Below are positions 1 to 9,338 of a DNA stretch of 64,000 bases, in pieces. Made by a program: the position numbers and the translations under genes. Where the stretch lies: contig OY729512.2 in NCBI GenBank assembly GCA_963422445.2, positions 2,294,001 through 2,358,000 on the forward strand, written 5' to 3'. Position 1 is the stretch's first letter, and each line of letters starts with the position of its first letter. The stretch is from G963422445 sp963422445 (GTDB lineage: Bacteria > Pseudomonadota > Alphaproteobacteria > Thalassobaculales > Thalassobaculaceae). Below the pieces are notes generated by a model. It was not told the origin of the DNA and made no database searches. It saw nothing but the letters and a program-made list of their open reading frames with translations.

Positions 1-870
1 GTCGAGCGCAATCGCGTTCTGTATGCGCAAACGATTGTCAAGAAACCTCGGATCGCTGATGAGTCCAGGAATCTCGAGGGCTTGGCACATCCGTTCGAAT
101 GTCGACTGGGCGCTGCCCGAAATCGATACCCATTTGTTGTCCCGCGTCCGATAGGTATTGCGCGGAGCGGTAAATGGCAACCGGCTGCCATTGCGTTCCT
201 GCACGATGCCGAGTTGGTCATAATCCACAACCTGCGGACCGAGCAGGGTGAACAGAGGCTCGTAGATCGCAAGATCGATAACCTGTCCTTTACCCGAACG
301 TTGTTTTTCCTGAAGCGCGACCATGCAAAGAAAGGCAGCCATGAGGCCGGCACTGTCGTCCGCAAGGCCGAAGCCCGGCAGTAATGGCGGACGGTCCGGA
401 TAACCTGTGACATAAGCGTAACCCGAATAGCCCTCGGCCAGGGTGCCGAAACCCGGTCGGTGGCTGTTGGGGCCGGTCTGGCCGAAACCGGTCATGCGCA
501 ACATGATCAGTCCCGAATTGATCGCGCTCAGCACATCGTAATCGAGGCCCCAGCGCTCCAGCGTGCCTTTGCGGAAATTCTCGACGATGATATCGGCATC
601 GACGACAAGCCGTTTGACGATCTCGACGCCGAGCGGCGTTCTGAGATCGGCCGTGACTGAGTGTTTGCCGCGATTCACCATCTTGTACATCAGGCCAACG
701 CCGTTCTTGTCATTGCCCCAGAACCGCAGTTCGTCGCCGGTACCTGGCCGTTCGATCTTGACGACTTCGGCGCCGAAATCGGCGAGGAACATTGAGCACA
801 CCGGTCCGGCAAGAAAATTCGCGATCTCGATGACCTTTACGCCGTTGAGTGGGTGTGTGGCTTTTGACAT
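1..870 (-). CDS. CaiB/BaiF family (class III) CoA-transferase, 3' end beyond the window
   Basis: This gene starts at the ATG at 870 and reads in frame without a stop to base 1, so about 290 residues are visible and the C-terminus lies outside. The start MSKATHPLNGVKVIEIANF, then FLADFGAEVVKIERPGTGDE and NRGKHSVTADLRTP, is the Rossmann-like N-terminal half typical of class III CoA-transferases. The conserved catalytic Asp region falls in the DSAGLMAAF stretch. Such enzymes move CoA between organic acids in the cytoplasm. The substrate cannot be told from sequence. The next gene upstream on this strand is pgi, 193 bp away. Confidence 0.9.
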   Translation of the reverse strand, partial: MSKATHPLNGVKVIEIANFLAGPVCSMFLADFGAEVVKIERPGTGDELRFWGNDKNGVGLMYKMVNRGKHSVTADLRTPLGVEIVKRLVVDADIIVENFRKGTLERWGLDYDVLSAINSGLIMLRMTGFGQTGPNSHRPGFGTLAEGYSGYAYVTGYPDRPPLLPGFGLADDSAGLMAAFLCMVALQEKQRSGKGQVIDLAIYEPLFTLLGPQVVDYDQLGIVQERNGSRLPFTAPRNTYRTRDNKWVSISGSAQSTFERMCQALEIPGLISDPRFLDNRLRIQNAIALD

Positions 871-1063
871 TGTTGTGGTTCCGCGCTGTTTCCCGGTTGA
901 CAGATCGCGTGCGGGTCCAGCCCGCGCCTGTCAATGATAGTCGAGTCGGGGGCTCGCGGGAAGCACGGGTTGCGACCTGGTCGGGACTGGCTTGTCGGCG
1001 CGTGAATGACCCGACGGACGGAAACCGTCGTTTTCGGTTTCCTCTGACCTCGGAGAAAGATGA

Positions 1064-2755
1064 TTACATTGCCCGATGGCGGTCTCCGTCGTTTTCCGTG
1101 AAGTGCCGCAATGTATCGAGCAGGCCCCGGGTCGAGGAATTCTCTGTCGGGGTGTTTTTGTCCTGCAATACGGACAGGATCTGTCCGGCACATTCCTTTC
1201 CGAGTTCCACGCCCCATTGGTCGAAACTGTTGACGCCCCAGAGGGTTCCCTGAACGAAGGTCGTGTGTTCGTAGAGTGCCAGAAGCATGCCAAGCATATA
1301 CGGGTCGAGCTGCCGGTAGAGCAGGGTGGTCGACGGGCGATTTCCCGGAAACGCCCGATGCGGGGCCAGCCTTTCGGCCTGATCCCGTTCCATGCCTTGT
1401 TCCATGAGCATGGACACAGTATCGGCAATGTCGCGTCCGGTCATCAGCGTCTGTGATTGGGCCAGGCAATTGGCGAGCAGCATGTCGTGGTGATCCGAGC
1501 GGCCTTCATGCGCAGTTGCAGCCACCAGGAATTCGCATGGGATGATGTCGCTGCCCTGGTGAAGCAACTGAAAGAAAGAATGCTGGACGCTCGTACCTGT
1601 TCCGCCCCAGACCACACCCGCAGTGGGAACGGCGACCGATGTCCCGTCGGCCCTGACCGATTTGCCATTTGATTCAAGATCGACCTGCTGGAGATGCTGA
1701 ACCATGCGGGCAAGCCGTTGGTCATAAGGGATGATTGCACTCGTGGCGTAACCAAGAATTGAGCGGCACCAGATCTTGACCAGACCAAGAACCATCGGAA
1801 GGTTTTCGCCGATCGGGGCGGTCGCGAAATGCCGATCCATGCGGTGGGCGCCAGCCAGAAGCTCGCGGAACCGTCCAGCGCCGCAAGCGATGGCAGCGGG
1901 CAACCCGATCGCCGACCAGACGGAAAAGCGGCCGCCGACCCAGTTCCATATTCTGAAGGTGCGGTCCGGGCGGATGCCGAACTCCGCAACGGCGGCCATG
2001 TCCATTGCAATGGCTGCAAAGTGATCGCCGATTGCTGCGTTGCCCAATGCGTCAGTGATCCATTTTCGCGCCGATGCGGCATTCAGCATGGTTTCCGGGG
2101 TCGAAAACGATTTCGAGGCAATCACGAACAGGGTCGTCTCGGGGTTGAGTTTCCGCAACTTGTCGTGAATGTCGGCACCATCGGCATTGCTGACGAAATG
2201 AACATTGATACGATCATGATGATACGGTGCCAGAGCGTCAGTGATTGTCGCCGGGCCGAGCACCGACCCACCGGCGCCAATATGAACGATGTCCCGGAGC
2301 GTTTCCGTCCCGCTGCGAACTGTTTCGGCAAAGGCGAGGGCCCGGTCGAGTTCATTATGGACGTCAGGGATTACATTTCGTCCGTTTACGGTAATGACGG
2401 TGCTGCGCGGTGCCCGAAGCGCGGTGTGCAAGGCGGCCCGGTATTCCGAAGCGTTTACGGGTGCGCCAGCGAGCATCGCATCGCGGCGCCGGGTAAGGTC
2501 TGCCACGTCCGCTGCGTCCTGCAACAGGGCCATGGTCTCGGTCGTGACGAGATTCTTTGAATAGTCGACCAGCAGGTCGTCAAGCTGGAGCGAAAACCGT
2601 TCGAACCGTCGTGAATCCGCCGCGAACAGATCGTTCAGAGTGCGTTTACGTATCACATCTCCGTGCCGTCGCAACACGGCCCATGCATTCTCCATACTGT
2701 CAATGACCTCCTTCAGAAAACCACGATGATTCCACGCTGTAAACAGCGAGTCCAT
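1064..2755 (-). CDS. pgi: Glucose-6-phosphate isomerase
   Basis: Interconverts glucose 6-phosphate and fructose 6-phosphate in the cytoplasm (glycolysis/gluconeogenesis). The 563-residue protein is close to the family's usual 550. It carries TLNDLFAADSRRFERFS near the N-terminus, HIGAGGSVLGP, FVIASKSFSTPETMLNA, WNWVGGRFSVWSAIGLP, ESNGKSV (catalytic Glu region), QHSFFQLLHQG (catalytic His) and SFDQWGVELGK (catalytic Lys). An upstream in-frame ATG at 2788 would add 11 residues. The ATG at 2755 was chosen because homologues begin close to it. The family's GGSDLGP is GGSVLGP here. No sign of damage is seen. Confidence 0.95.
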   Translation of the reverse strand: MDSLFTAWNHRGFLKEVIDSMENAWAVLRRHGDVIRKRTLNDLFAADSRRFERFSLQLDDLLVDYSKNLVTTETMALLQDAADVADLTRRRDAMLAGAPVNASEYRAALHTALRAPRSTVITVNGRNVIPDVHNELDRALAFAETVRSGTETLRDIVHIGAGGSVLGPATITDALAPYHHDRINVHFVSNADGADIHDKLRKLNPETTLFVIASKSFSTPETMLNAASARKWITDALGNAAIGDHFAAIAMDMAAVAEFGIRPDRTFRIWNWVGGRFSVWSAIGLPAAIACGAGRFRELLAGAHRMDRHFATAPIGENLPMVLGLVKIWCRSILGYATSAIIPYDQRLARMVQHLQQVDLESNGKSVRADGTSVAVPTAGVVWGGTGTSVQHSFFQLLHQGSDIIPCEFLVAATAHEGRSDHHDMLLANCLAQSQTLMTGRDIADTVSMLMEQGMERDQAERLAPHRAFPGNRPSTTLLYRQLDPYMLGMLLALYEHTTFVQGTLWGVNSFDQWGVELGKECAGQILSVLQDKNTPTENSSTRGLLDTLRHFTENDGDRHRAM

Positions 2756-3331
2756 GACAAGAGTTTGGGGGCATGAATTCTTGCCCAAAAAGATGGAAAA
2801 GTTATTTTTTCCAGCGATTTAATTTCCCAGTTTGGAGTCCGAAATGCAACCGGGGTCGTGACATGTGATGCCGTCCAATGGGGAATAGTGTATCGGAGTG
2901 GCGGCCGGAAGCAGCTCGAGCCATTACTGTGCGAACTGTTAAACCGCCTAAACACAACGGAAAATCAGCTGGCGTTGATCAGGGCAGCGATGGCCCACCT
3001 GAACCTGGTGATGCTGGATCCCTTTTCTGACGGTACGGGCGTATAGTCCGATGCATTCAAACCGCGGTATTGGCTAACGAAGGGGACATTGCGCCCAGTT
3101 TTTCAAGCATCGGAGAGTATATCAGACGTAATCAGAGTGCGCATTATGATGTTCTCGCTGATGTGGGTGGAGGAGATTGGAATCCCCATCGTGATGTCCG
3201 TCCCTGGATCCGGTTTTGTGTTTTGGATCATTATTCGGCAGGCGCAAACCCTTTCCTGATTACCCTCGAATCTAAGCAGTATTTAATATCGAATATGGCC
3301 ATGTCATTTGATGATAGAAAAGGACATTCAC
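2756..3331. other. Intergenic stretch upstream of pgi
   Basis: No convincing gene is seen on either strand; the short open frames have no recognisable protein features. The stretch is more AT-rich than its neighbours, especially near 2790-2830, and presumably holds the pgi promoter, but no clear -35/-10 pair can be named. Confidence 0.4.
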
Positions 3332-4118
3332 ATGGCGCGCAACCCAGTGCAGTTCCAGATAAGGAATCAGCCTCAACGCGTTCCTCTCGCTCTACGGCAG
3401 CGAAGACCAGTGCTTCGACGCCCTCTTTCAACGGCGATGGCCGAACGGCTTTCTATGCCCACACTGCGCTCATGACCGGTGCTGTCAGTTGAACACCCGA
3501 AAGCTCCAGCAGTGCAACCGCTGCCATCTCCAGACCTCCATCACCGCGGGCACCATCTTCGACTCCACCAAGCTGCCCCTGACGATGTGGTTCCAAGGCC
3601 TCTACTTCATGACCCAGGACAAGAAAGGTGCATCGACGATGCCTGCCTCGGCGGCAAGCGCGGACGGGGCGCTGGGCAAAACTCCTTTCGTGGCCGCGGT
3701 CGAGACCCATGAGGCGGGACATCCGCAGCGGGTGATTCACCGTGGTCGAGGGCTTCCGTCTCACTGAAGTCGCCGCCTGGGCGCAGCAGCACCTGGGTCC
3801 GGGCACGCAAGTGCTCTGCGATGGGCTGACCTGCTTCAATGGCGTGAGTGCGGCAGGCTGCGTGCATGAGCCGATGGTGACCGGCGGCGGGAAAGCCGCG
3901 GTCGAGCGCCCCGAGTTTCGTTGGGTGAGCACGATTCCCGGCAACATCAAGAGCGCCTTGCGTGGCACCTTCATGCGATTCGTCCCAAATATGTCCAGCG
4001 CTATCTCGCGGAGGTCGTGGACCGGTTCAATCGTCGCTTTGACCTGCCCGAGATCATCCCCGGACTGGTCTACGTGGCGCTACGGACACCGCCGATGCCG
4101 GAGCGGCTACTCAAGTCG
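3332..4118 (+). pseudogene. IS1595-family transposase remnant
   Basis: A normal start (MARNPVQFQ) is followed by a frameshift. The next frame reads FLSLYGSEDQCFDALF, WPNGFLCPHCAHDRCCQL and CNRCHLQTSITAGTIFDSTK, the zinc-ribbon of IS1595/IS1016-type transposases. After KLPLTMWFQGLYFMTQDKKG a deletion removes the central region. Fragments with LGGKRGRGA, VTGGGKAAVERPEFRWV and LAEVVDRFNRRFDLPEII then appear in other frames. Several frame changes make it non-functional. No terminal repeats were located. It differs in sequence from the IS1595-type elements at 58-63 kb. Confidence 0.8.
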
Positions 4119-4167
4119 CGCTTAGCTTGGGTGGGAATCAGGAACCCTTTTGCGACGCTCTCAGGAG

Positions 4168-4501
4168 ATGGATCGAATCTGCCAGGATCTGGAGGATCTT
4201 GTGAAGAAACGGGCTCTTGCGGATCGGATGATGCCGGCCCTGATCGAGGCAATCTTCGGGTACCGGATTCGAAATTCGTCATGCCGAGTCACCACGGATA
4301 TCTCCAACAACCCGGTGAGCCGAGATCTCAAGATATTCGCAGATGCAGGATTGCTGATCCCCGCCGGTAAGTGGCCAGGCAGGCATTGCACGGTGTCAGA
4401 AGATCTTCGCAAGATTCGGCAGTGCCATCGCTTGCCGCGTGAACGACGACTCGTTTGCTTCGCCGGTGAATGTAGATCCACAGCTCTCCCTATCGTTTTG
4501 A
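4168..4501 (+). pseudogene. Fic-family protein, C-terminal fragment
   Basis: The reading frame MDRICQDLEDLVKKRALAD then IEAIFGYRIRNSSCR, NNPVSRDLKIFADAGLL and EDLRKIRQCHRLPRE resembles the C-terminal winged-helix tail of Fic-domain proteins (AMP-transferases). A one-base shift near 4440 restores the expected end, with VNDDSFASPV then PQLSLSF and a stop at 4499-4501. The catalytic Fic core (HPFxxGNG) is absent, so only a tail remains, directly after the dead IS1595 transposase. Family assignment comes from motif memory and is moderate. Confidence 0.5.
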
Positions 4502-4588
4502 TCATCGGCAGCGATTGCAGACAGCTACTTGCGATACGAGCGACCGGACCCTTTACCGATCTTGAAGTCATCCAGCCAAATTCGGCGA

Positions 4589-4708
4589 ACCGCTTATGCA
4601 CTTGGCTCCGGCTTGATCAACATGTTAATCGAAAACCGTCCAAATGGACCGGTAGGAGTCAACTTCTCGCGGCAAACTCTCGCAACCGGAGCTACGTGCA
4701 TAAGCGGT
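4589..4708. mobile_element. 120-bp MITE, internal-deletion derivative of the IS at 62.3 kb
   Basis: The ends read ACCGCTTATGCAC then TTGGCTCCGG, and inverted CCGGAGCTACGTGCATAAGCGGT. They are flanked by a perfect 8-bp target duplication, TTCGGCGA (4581-4588 and 4709-4716). Inside the left end, TTGATCAACATG corresponds to TCGATCAACATG of the full-length IS1595-type element at 62312. Inside the right end, GGCAAACTCTCGCAACCGG matches that element exactly. It has no coding capacity, so it should need the transposase in trans. Confidence 0.9.
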
Positions 4709-4812
4709 TTCGGCGAAACAGGACGACAGGTGCGATACGATAGCGGTTCGGTCGCTGCGCTACCGACGGCCGCAAGGATTCCGAACAGATCGTTGCCTTG
4801 AACGAGAACTCA

Positions 4813-6033
4813 TACCAAGCGCGCTCCAAATTGACTCACCATCCCAATATGTTGGGGTGACGGTCCGGACGACCTTCATAGACTGTGGTGATCGACTCAC
4901 CAGCGCCGGAGGATGACGATGAGTGCGGCAACGCCGATAACCTGGACGGCACACACAGCGGACGAGCTCCACGCGCTTTCGAGGCACTGCGGGGACGCGA
5001 AGCAAGCGTCGCGCGCGCGTGCGCTCGCCATGATCATGGAGGGTGCGTCTCGCACGGAGGCGGCTCGGGCGCAGGGCATGGAGCTTCAAATCCTGCGCGA
5101 CTGGGTGTTGCGCTACAACACGGAGGGCTTCGACGGCCTCGCGGATCTCCCGCGCGGCGGGAGCGAGGGCCGGTTGACGGACGCGCAGATCGCCGAGATC
5201 GGCGCCTGGATCGAGGCGGGTCCCGAGCTTGAGCGGGACGGTGTGACGCGCTGGCGCGTTCAGGACATCTTACGGAAAATCGAGGAGGCCTTCGGGGTCA
5301 TCTATACGGAGAGCGGTGCCCGTATGATGCTCCGAAGGGCCGGGTTTCGCTTTGTCTCGGGGCGGCCGGTCCACCCCAAAGCCGACGCGGAGCGGCAGAG
5401 GTCGTTCGTGGCGGAGTTCGAGGCACAGTTGACGTCGGCGCTCAGCTCTGAGGCGCTGGCGGGTCCGATAGAAATCTGGTTCCAGGACGAAGCGCGCATC
5501 GGCCAGAAGGGGATGACGACACGGGTCTGGGCGAATGGGAAGCAGCGTCCGCGCATCCTGCGCGACCATCGCTATGGCTACGTCTATCTGTTCGGCGCCA
5601 CCTGCGCAGAGCGCGGCGTCGGCATCGCCCACGTGGCGGACAGGGCGAACACGGCGTCGATGAACGAGCATCTGGCGGCGATCGGCGCGGCCGTGGCGCC
5701 GGGTGCGCACGGCGTGATTGTGCTGGACGGGGCGGGCTGGCATCGCTCGGGCGACCTTCTCGTTCCCCCCAACCTGACGCTCGTGCATCTGCCGCCCTAC
5801 AGTCCGGAACTCAATCCGATGGAGCAGATCATTCTGTTCCTGAAATCGAACCGCTTCGCCAACCGCGTGTTCAAGGATGTCTCCGCCCTGAGGGACGCCT
5901 GCTGGACGGGGTGGCAATGGCTGACCGACCAGCCCGACGTCATCACCAATACGACCCGGCGCAGCTGGGCCGTAGCCCCATCGTGCTGATCCCGATGCCT
6001 CACTGTATCGGTTCATATGACTTGCGTTTGGTA
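4813..6033 (+). mobile_element. Intact IS630-family element
   Basis: The element is bounded by TA dinucleotides, the target of IS630/Tc1-mariner-type transposition, with imperfect terminal repeats TACCAAGCGC (left) and TACCAAACGC (right, inverted). It holds one transposase gene. It lies immediately upstream of the RibD-like gene and may have displaced or altered that gene's promoter. Confidence 0.75.
4919..5989 (+). CDS. IS630-family transposase
   Basis: A 356-residue DDE transposase. The N-terminal helix-turn-helix region holds SRTEAARAQGMELQILRDW and the linker DGLADLPRGG. The catalytic acids lie in FQDEARIGQKG, VLDGAGWHRS and PYSPELNPMEQI. The ATG at 4919 is preferred over 4913 because GGAGG ends six bases before it and directly abuts the earlier ATG. 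All three acids are present and the frame is open, so it may be active. It is unlike the other IS630 transposases in this window. Confidence 0.92.
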   Translation: MSAATPITWTAHTADELHALSRHCGDAKQASRARALAMIMEGASRTEAARAQGMELQILRDWVLRYNTEGFDGLADLPRGGSEGRLTDAQIAEIGAWIEAGPELERDGVTRWRVQDILRKIEEAFGVIYTESGARMMLRRAGFRFVSGRPVHPKADAERQRSFVAEFEAQLTSALSSEALAGPIEIWFQDEARIGQKGMTTRVWANGKQRPRILRDHRYGYVYLFGATCAERGVGIAHVADRANTASMNEHLAAIGAAVAPGAHGVIVLDGAGWHRSGDLLVPPNLTLVHLPPYSPELNPMEQIILFLKSNRFANRVFKDVSALRDACWTGWQWLTDQPDVITNTTRRSWAVAPSC

Positions 6034-6229
6034 TCACAACGCCTAACAGGCAGCTTATTTCGATCGCTTTGCATCTGCAGAATACGGATGCATTTCGGGA
6101 GGCCGATCGGTATAAAGGTTTCAGTATCGTGGCTGGAGGTGGTGGACGCATGGTGATTGACCGACTGATCGAACTGCGACACCCCGGCCTGTCGATGCGA
6201 GCCCCACGATCCCGTGTGGGTGCCGTCCC

Positions 6230-7075
6230 TTGAACGACGTCGTCCAAACCCCATGGCAGTCACTGCCTGAGATCGCCGTGCAAACCCGGCTGCCCAATAT
6301 CCCGGAATCGGACCGATATCGACACGTGGCTGCAGATCCACTCTACGCAGTCTGCTATGCGGGATTACTCGCTGCCATGGCCGTAAAACCTCTGGTTATC
6401 GCCCAGATCGGACAGAGTCTCGACGGACGGATTGCCACCGAGTCCGGGCATTCGTCCTGCATCAACGGACCTGAAAGTCTCGATCACCTGCACCGGTTGC
6501 GGGGACTGGTGGATGCGGTCGTCGTTGGCGCGACAACCCTTCAGCTTGACAATCCGCGCCTGACAACCCGGCGGGTCGCCGGACGCAATCCCGTCCGCGT
6601 GGTCATCGACCCGAATGGCCGGCTTAATCCCGGTCTTCAGGCATTGAGCGACGCCGCATCCGACACGCTCGTGATCACGACGCCAGGTCGCCAGCCGGCC
6701 GCGGCTGGCCGGTTCGAGACCTTGGCGCTTCAGGCCGAGGACGGCGTGATTCCGCCGGCAGCGATTCTAACCGCGCTGCGCCAGAGGGGGTTGTCGACGA
6801 TTCTTGTCGAAGGTGGCGCCAGAACACTGTCGGCCTTTCTGCTGGCAGGTTTGATCGATCGACTGCATGTCATGATCGCGCCCCTTATTCTCGGATCCGG
6901 AAGAATGGGCCTGCAATTGCCCTCGGTGGCGCGAATCGACGACGGTTATCGTCCGTTTGTCCGAACCTACAGTCTTGGGGTTGACGTCCTGTTTGACTGT
7001 GATTTACGCCAGTCTTGTGATGCTCTGGCTGCCGGGCAAAGCGAGGATGTCCCGATGACCAACCCGCACTTTTAG
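6230..7075 (+). CDS. RibD C-terminal-domain reductase (dihydrofolate-reductase-like fold)
   Basis: The protein has VIAQIGQSLDGRIATESGHS, LHRLRGLVDAVVVGATT, DNPRLTTRRVAGRNPVRVV and TILVEGGARTLSAFLLAGL, the NADPH-binding and substrate features of the RibD C-terminal (5-amino-6-ribosylaminouracil reductase) family. The deaminase domain of true RibD is missing, so it is probably a specialised reductase. The only in-frame starts are TTG at 6230 and ATG at 6377; homologues have sequence before the ATG, so TTG is given. A well-placed GGAGGTGG precedes an ATG at 6150 in another frame that stops at 6233, overlapping the TTG, so a frameshift or a short leader is possible. Its 3' end overlaps the convergent methyltransferase gene by 72 bp. 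Confidence 0.85.
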   Translation: MNDVVQTPWQSLPEIAVQTRLPNIPESDRYRHVAADPLYAVCYAGLLAAMAVKPLVIAQIGQSLDGRIATESGHSSCINGPESLDHLHRLRGLVDAVVVGATTLQLDNPRLTTRRVAGRNPVRVVIDPNGRLNPGLQALSDAASDTLVITTPGRQPAAAGRFETLALQAEDGVIPPAAILTALRQRGLSTILVEGGARTLSAFLLAGLIDRLHVMIAPLILGSGRMGLQLPSVARIDDGYRPFVRTYSLGVDVLFDCDLRQSCDALAAGQSEDVPMTNPHF

Positions 7076-7834
7076 CGCCGGGTCCGCAAGCCGCTTTTCG
7101 AGCCAGCCGGAGACCCGTGTATCCAGGGTCGGCGCCTGTTCGCGAACCGCCTTGGCCCATCCAGTGATCAGCATATCCAGCGCCGGGCGATTCCGCGCAG
7201 CGCTGAGCAGCCAGTCGCTGCGCCTGACCGTGACCGTCCAGCCAGAGTTTCGAGCGATATCGACGGCAACAGCTGCGGCGCGCGGACCGAGGGCGGGCCC
7301 GAATCTCTTATCGCGGCGTTGATGTCGGTTGAACCGGTCACGGATTACGGTATCCAGATCATGCGGTGGATGCAGCGCAATCCGTCCGTCATAGTTCAGA
7401 GTGGCGAGTAGGGGTGTTTCCCGATCTTCGATGATTCGCCACAGCCGACGGAACCAAGCCTCGGAGACCAGATCGAGCAGAGCGGATGCAGTAACCAGAT
7501 CGATGCCCTCAAACAGCCCGCCGATGTCAGCAATGGCAAGATCGACCTGATGTATTGAAGCTTGCGCCGCGCCCATGTTCTCGAAGGTTTCGGCGGCAAT
7601 TGCCAGCAACTCCGGATCGTTATCGACAAAGCGCCAGTGCAGAGGGCCAGCCAGGTGACTGCCGATGCGTCGGGCGGAACTTCCAGTCCCGCTCCCTATG
7701 TCGAGAATTCGCAGTGGAAGTCCAGACCGTGAACGCAAGCGCCACGCGACGAGGGCGGCGTCGACGTCAGGGGCCTGCGCTTCCCGGTCCAAAGGTTCGC
7801 GCAGGGTAAGCCACTGTGCGGGGAATCGGGTCAC
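7004..7834 (-). CDS. Class I SAM-dependent methyltransferase
   Basis: Residues LRILDIGSGTGSSARRIG form the SAM-binding glycine motif I, WRFVDNDPELL gives the acidic residue at the end of strand 2, and DLVTASALLDLVSEAWF is the motif IV/V region. Start GTG at 7834 overlaps the glycosyltransferase stop codon as GTGA, which indicates translational coupling. The product is 276 residues and soluble. Neighbouring genes suggest that it methylates a pterin- or sugar-containing small molecule; the acceptor cannot be read from sequence. Confidence 0.85.
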   Translation of the reverse strand: MTRFPAQWLTLREPLDREAQAPDVDAALVAWRLRSRSGLPLRILDIGSGTGSSARRIGSHLAGPLHWRFVDNDPELLAIAAETFENMGAAQASIHQVDLAIADIGGLFEGIDLVTASALLDLVSEAWFRRLWRIIEDRETPLLATLNYDGRIALHPPHDLDTVIRDRFNRHQRRDKRFGPALGPRAAAVAVDIARNSGWTVTVRRSDWLLSAARNRPALDMLITGWAKAVREQAPTLDTRVSGWLEKRLADPALKVRVGHRDILALPGSQSITRLA

Positions 7835-8892
7835 GTTGTTCCCGTCAGCGCATCGACGGCGGCCAGAAACTTGCATCCTGCTGCATTCCAGGACAGGAGC
7901 TGCCCGGCAACCCGCCGCGCAGCAAGGCCGTAGCGTATGCGGCGCTCCCGGTCGGTCATGCACAGACGCAGGGCCGTGGCCAGGGCCGCGGCGTCGCCGG
8001 GCGGAACGAGCAAACCGGCGGCTTCCGGCACGGTGTCCGGAATCGCACCCGCCCGGCAGGAAACGATTGGCAGTCCGTGCGCCATCGCCTCGGCAAGCGC
8101 CATCCCGAAACCCTCGTGTCGCGACGGCAGGACAAAAAGGTCGGCGGCGGCATAATGGGCCGACATTGCCGTATCCGGAAATGCGCCGCGGAACGTTACC
8201 CGACCGGCGAGTGATGGCTGGTGTGCCATGGCCCGCAGCATCGCTGCGAATTCGGGATCGCGGGGCGCGCCAACCAGATCGAGCCGCCAGTCGATATCCG
8301 ACAGGTCTGACAATGCGGACAAAAGAATGTCTTGCGCCTTTCGGGGGGTCAGCGATCCGGCGCAGAGTAACCGCAGTGCGATGTCGGCACGGCTAGTGTG
8401 ACAGGTAACCTTGGTGGGCATGTCGAGACCCGGAGGGGCGACCCGGATGCGGTCCGGCGCCACGCCGAAGTCACCAAGTCGTCGCGCTGTAGCAGTACTG
8501 GTCACGATAACGCCGGCGACGCATGTGAGCGCTTGACGCTCCGCCTGGAACAGGTGCTGTGCCGGTGCGCCAATTGGCCCGTTTTCATCAGCGAGCGGGT
8601 GGTGGACCAATGCGATCAGCCGTTGCCGTGCCGGAAGGCGTTCGGGCGTTTCGGCGAGCGCGGTCAGAGCGAGGCCGTCAATGACGACAGGTCCGGCTCT
8701 GGGCAATGCGTTCACGCGCTGCCGTGCGATCTCAAGATCCTGGCTGTCGGGATCGGGGAACCAGCCGTCGAGGCAAAGAAGAGTTCCAAGCCGGCCGGAA
8801 CCGGAGAGGACATTCGCGATTTTTCGGTCATAGATGAAACCACCCGTGAGCGTATCGATCGGGCCGGGAACGACAACATGGATCGGACGCAT
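7831..8892 (-). CDS. Glycosyltransferase family 4 (GT-B fold)
   Basis: The protein starts with IHVVVPGPIDTLTGGFIYDR, which supplies the glycine-rich loop of the acceptor half. The nucleotide-sugar half carries LLCAGSLTPRKAQDILL, and PSRHEGFGMALAEAMAHGLP is the EX7E-type donor-binding motif of GT4 enzymes. The ATG at 8892 is used. A TTG at 8913 overlaps the upstream stop as TTGA and is an alternative coupled start. The gene sits between the methyltransferase and the pterin-synthase-like gene in one tight minus-strand run, so it probably glycosylates the product of that pathway rather than a cell-surface polymer. Confidence 0.88.
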   Translation of the reverse strand: MRPIHVVVPGPIDTLTGGFIYDRKIANVLSGSGRLGTLLCLDGWFPDPDSQDLEIARQRVNALPRAGPVVIDGLALTALAETPERLPARQRLIALVHHPLADENGPIGAPAQHLFQAERQALTCVAGVIVTSTATARRLGDFGVAPDRIRVAPPGLDMPTKVTCHTSRADIALRLLCAGSLTPRKAQDILLSALSDLSDIDWRLDLVGAPRDPEFAAMLRAMAHQPSLAGRVTFRGAFPDTAMSAHYAAADLFVLPSRHEGFGMALAEAMAHGLPIVSCRAGAIPDTVPEAAGLLVPPGDAAALATALRLCMTDRERRIRYGLAARRVAGQLLSWNAAGCKFLAAVDALTGTT

Positions 8893-8909
8893 CCCAACGC
8901 GATGCCGGC

Positions 8910-9281
8910 TCAATCCAGCACTCCTTCATAGGACGCCTGGGCCACATGCGACTCACGCAGGGTGACCTTGAGCCCGGTCAACCCGCCGGCATGCGGGCCT
9001 AGCTTGCCATCGGCGATCACGCCGACCATGCGGCGGTGAATATGACGGGCCAGGAACTCGGTAGTGGTGTTGGTGTCCTTGAACTCTTCGATATCGTCAA
9101 GATTACAATAATTGTACTGCGAAAGAATGTCCCGGAGCGCCGTATGCGCGCGGCCGATATCGACCACAATGTTATCAGGGTCTAGATCCGGCCTTTGGAA
9201 TTCCGTATCGACGACGAAGGTCGCGCCGTGCAGAGCTTGCGCGGGCCCGAACACGGCGCCGCGGAAACTGTGCGCGATCAT
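8910..9281 (-). CDS. 6-pyruvoyl-tetrahydropterin synthase / QueD-like protein
   Basis: A 123-residue protein of the T-fold PTPS/6-carboxytetrahydropterin synthase family: MIAHSFRGAVFGPAQALHGA, VVDIGRAHTALRDIL, YNYCNLDDIEEF and NTTTEFLARHIHRR, ending with VTLRESHVAQASYE. The usual zinc-ligand HGH is HGA here, while the first His (AHSF) is kept, so the metal site differs from classical QueD. The start at 9281 has AAGAGAG about seven bases upstream; an earlier start at 9311 would add ten residues. No other queuosine genes are nearby, which argues for a different pathway. Confidence 0.85.
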   Translation of the reverse strand: MIAHSFRGAVFGPAQALHGATFVVDTEFQRPDLDPDNIVVDIGRAHTALRDILSQYNYCNLDDIEEFKDTNTTTEFLARHIHRRMVGVIADGKLGPHAGGLTGLKVTLRESHVAQASYEGVLD

Positions 9282-9338
9282 GATGTGCTCTCTTACAGTT
9301 ACTGTATACACGACAGTCGCTCCATGGATTCACTGGCG

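Noticed and set aside
2858..3492. Short plus-strand open frames before the IS1595 remnant
   Set aside because: No ribosome-binding sites, no protein-like composition, no family similarity.
8910..9281. QueD of the queuosine pathway
   Set aside because: No queC, queE or queF nearby, the zinc motif is HGA, and the neighbours (GT4, methyltransferase, MDR, RibD-like) point to another pathway.
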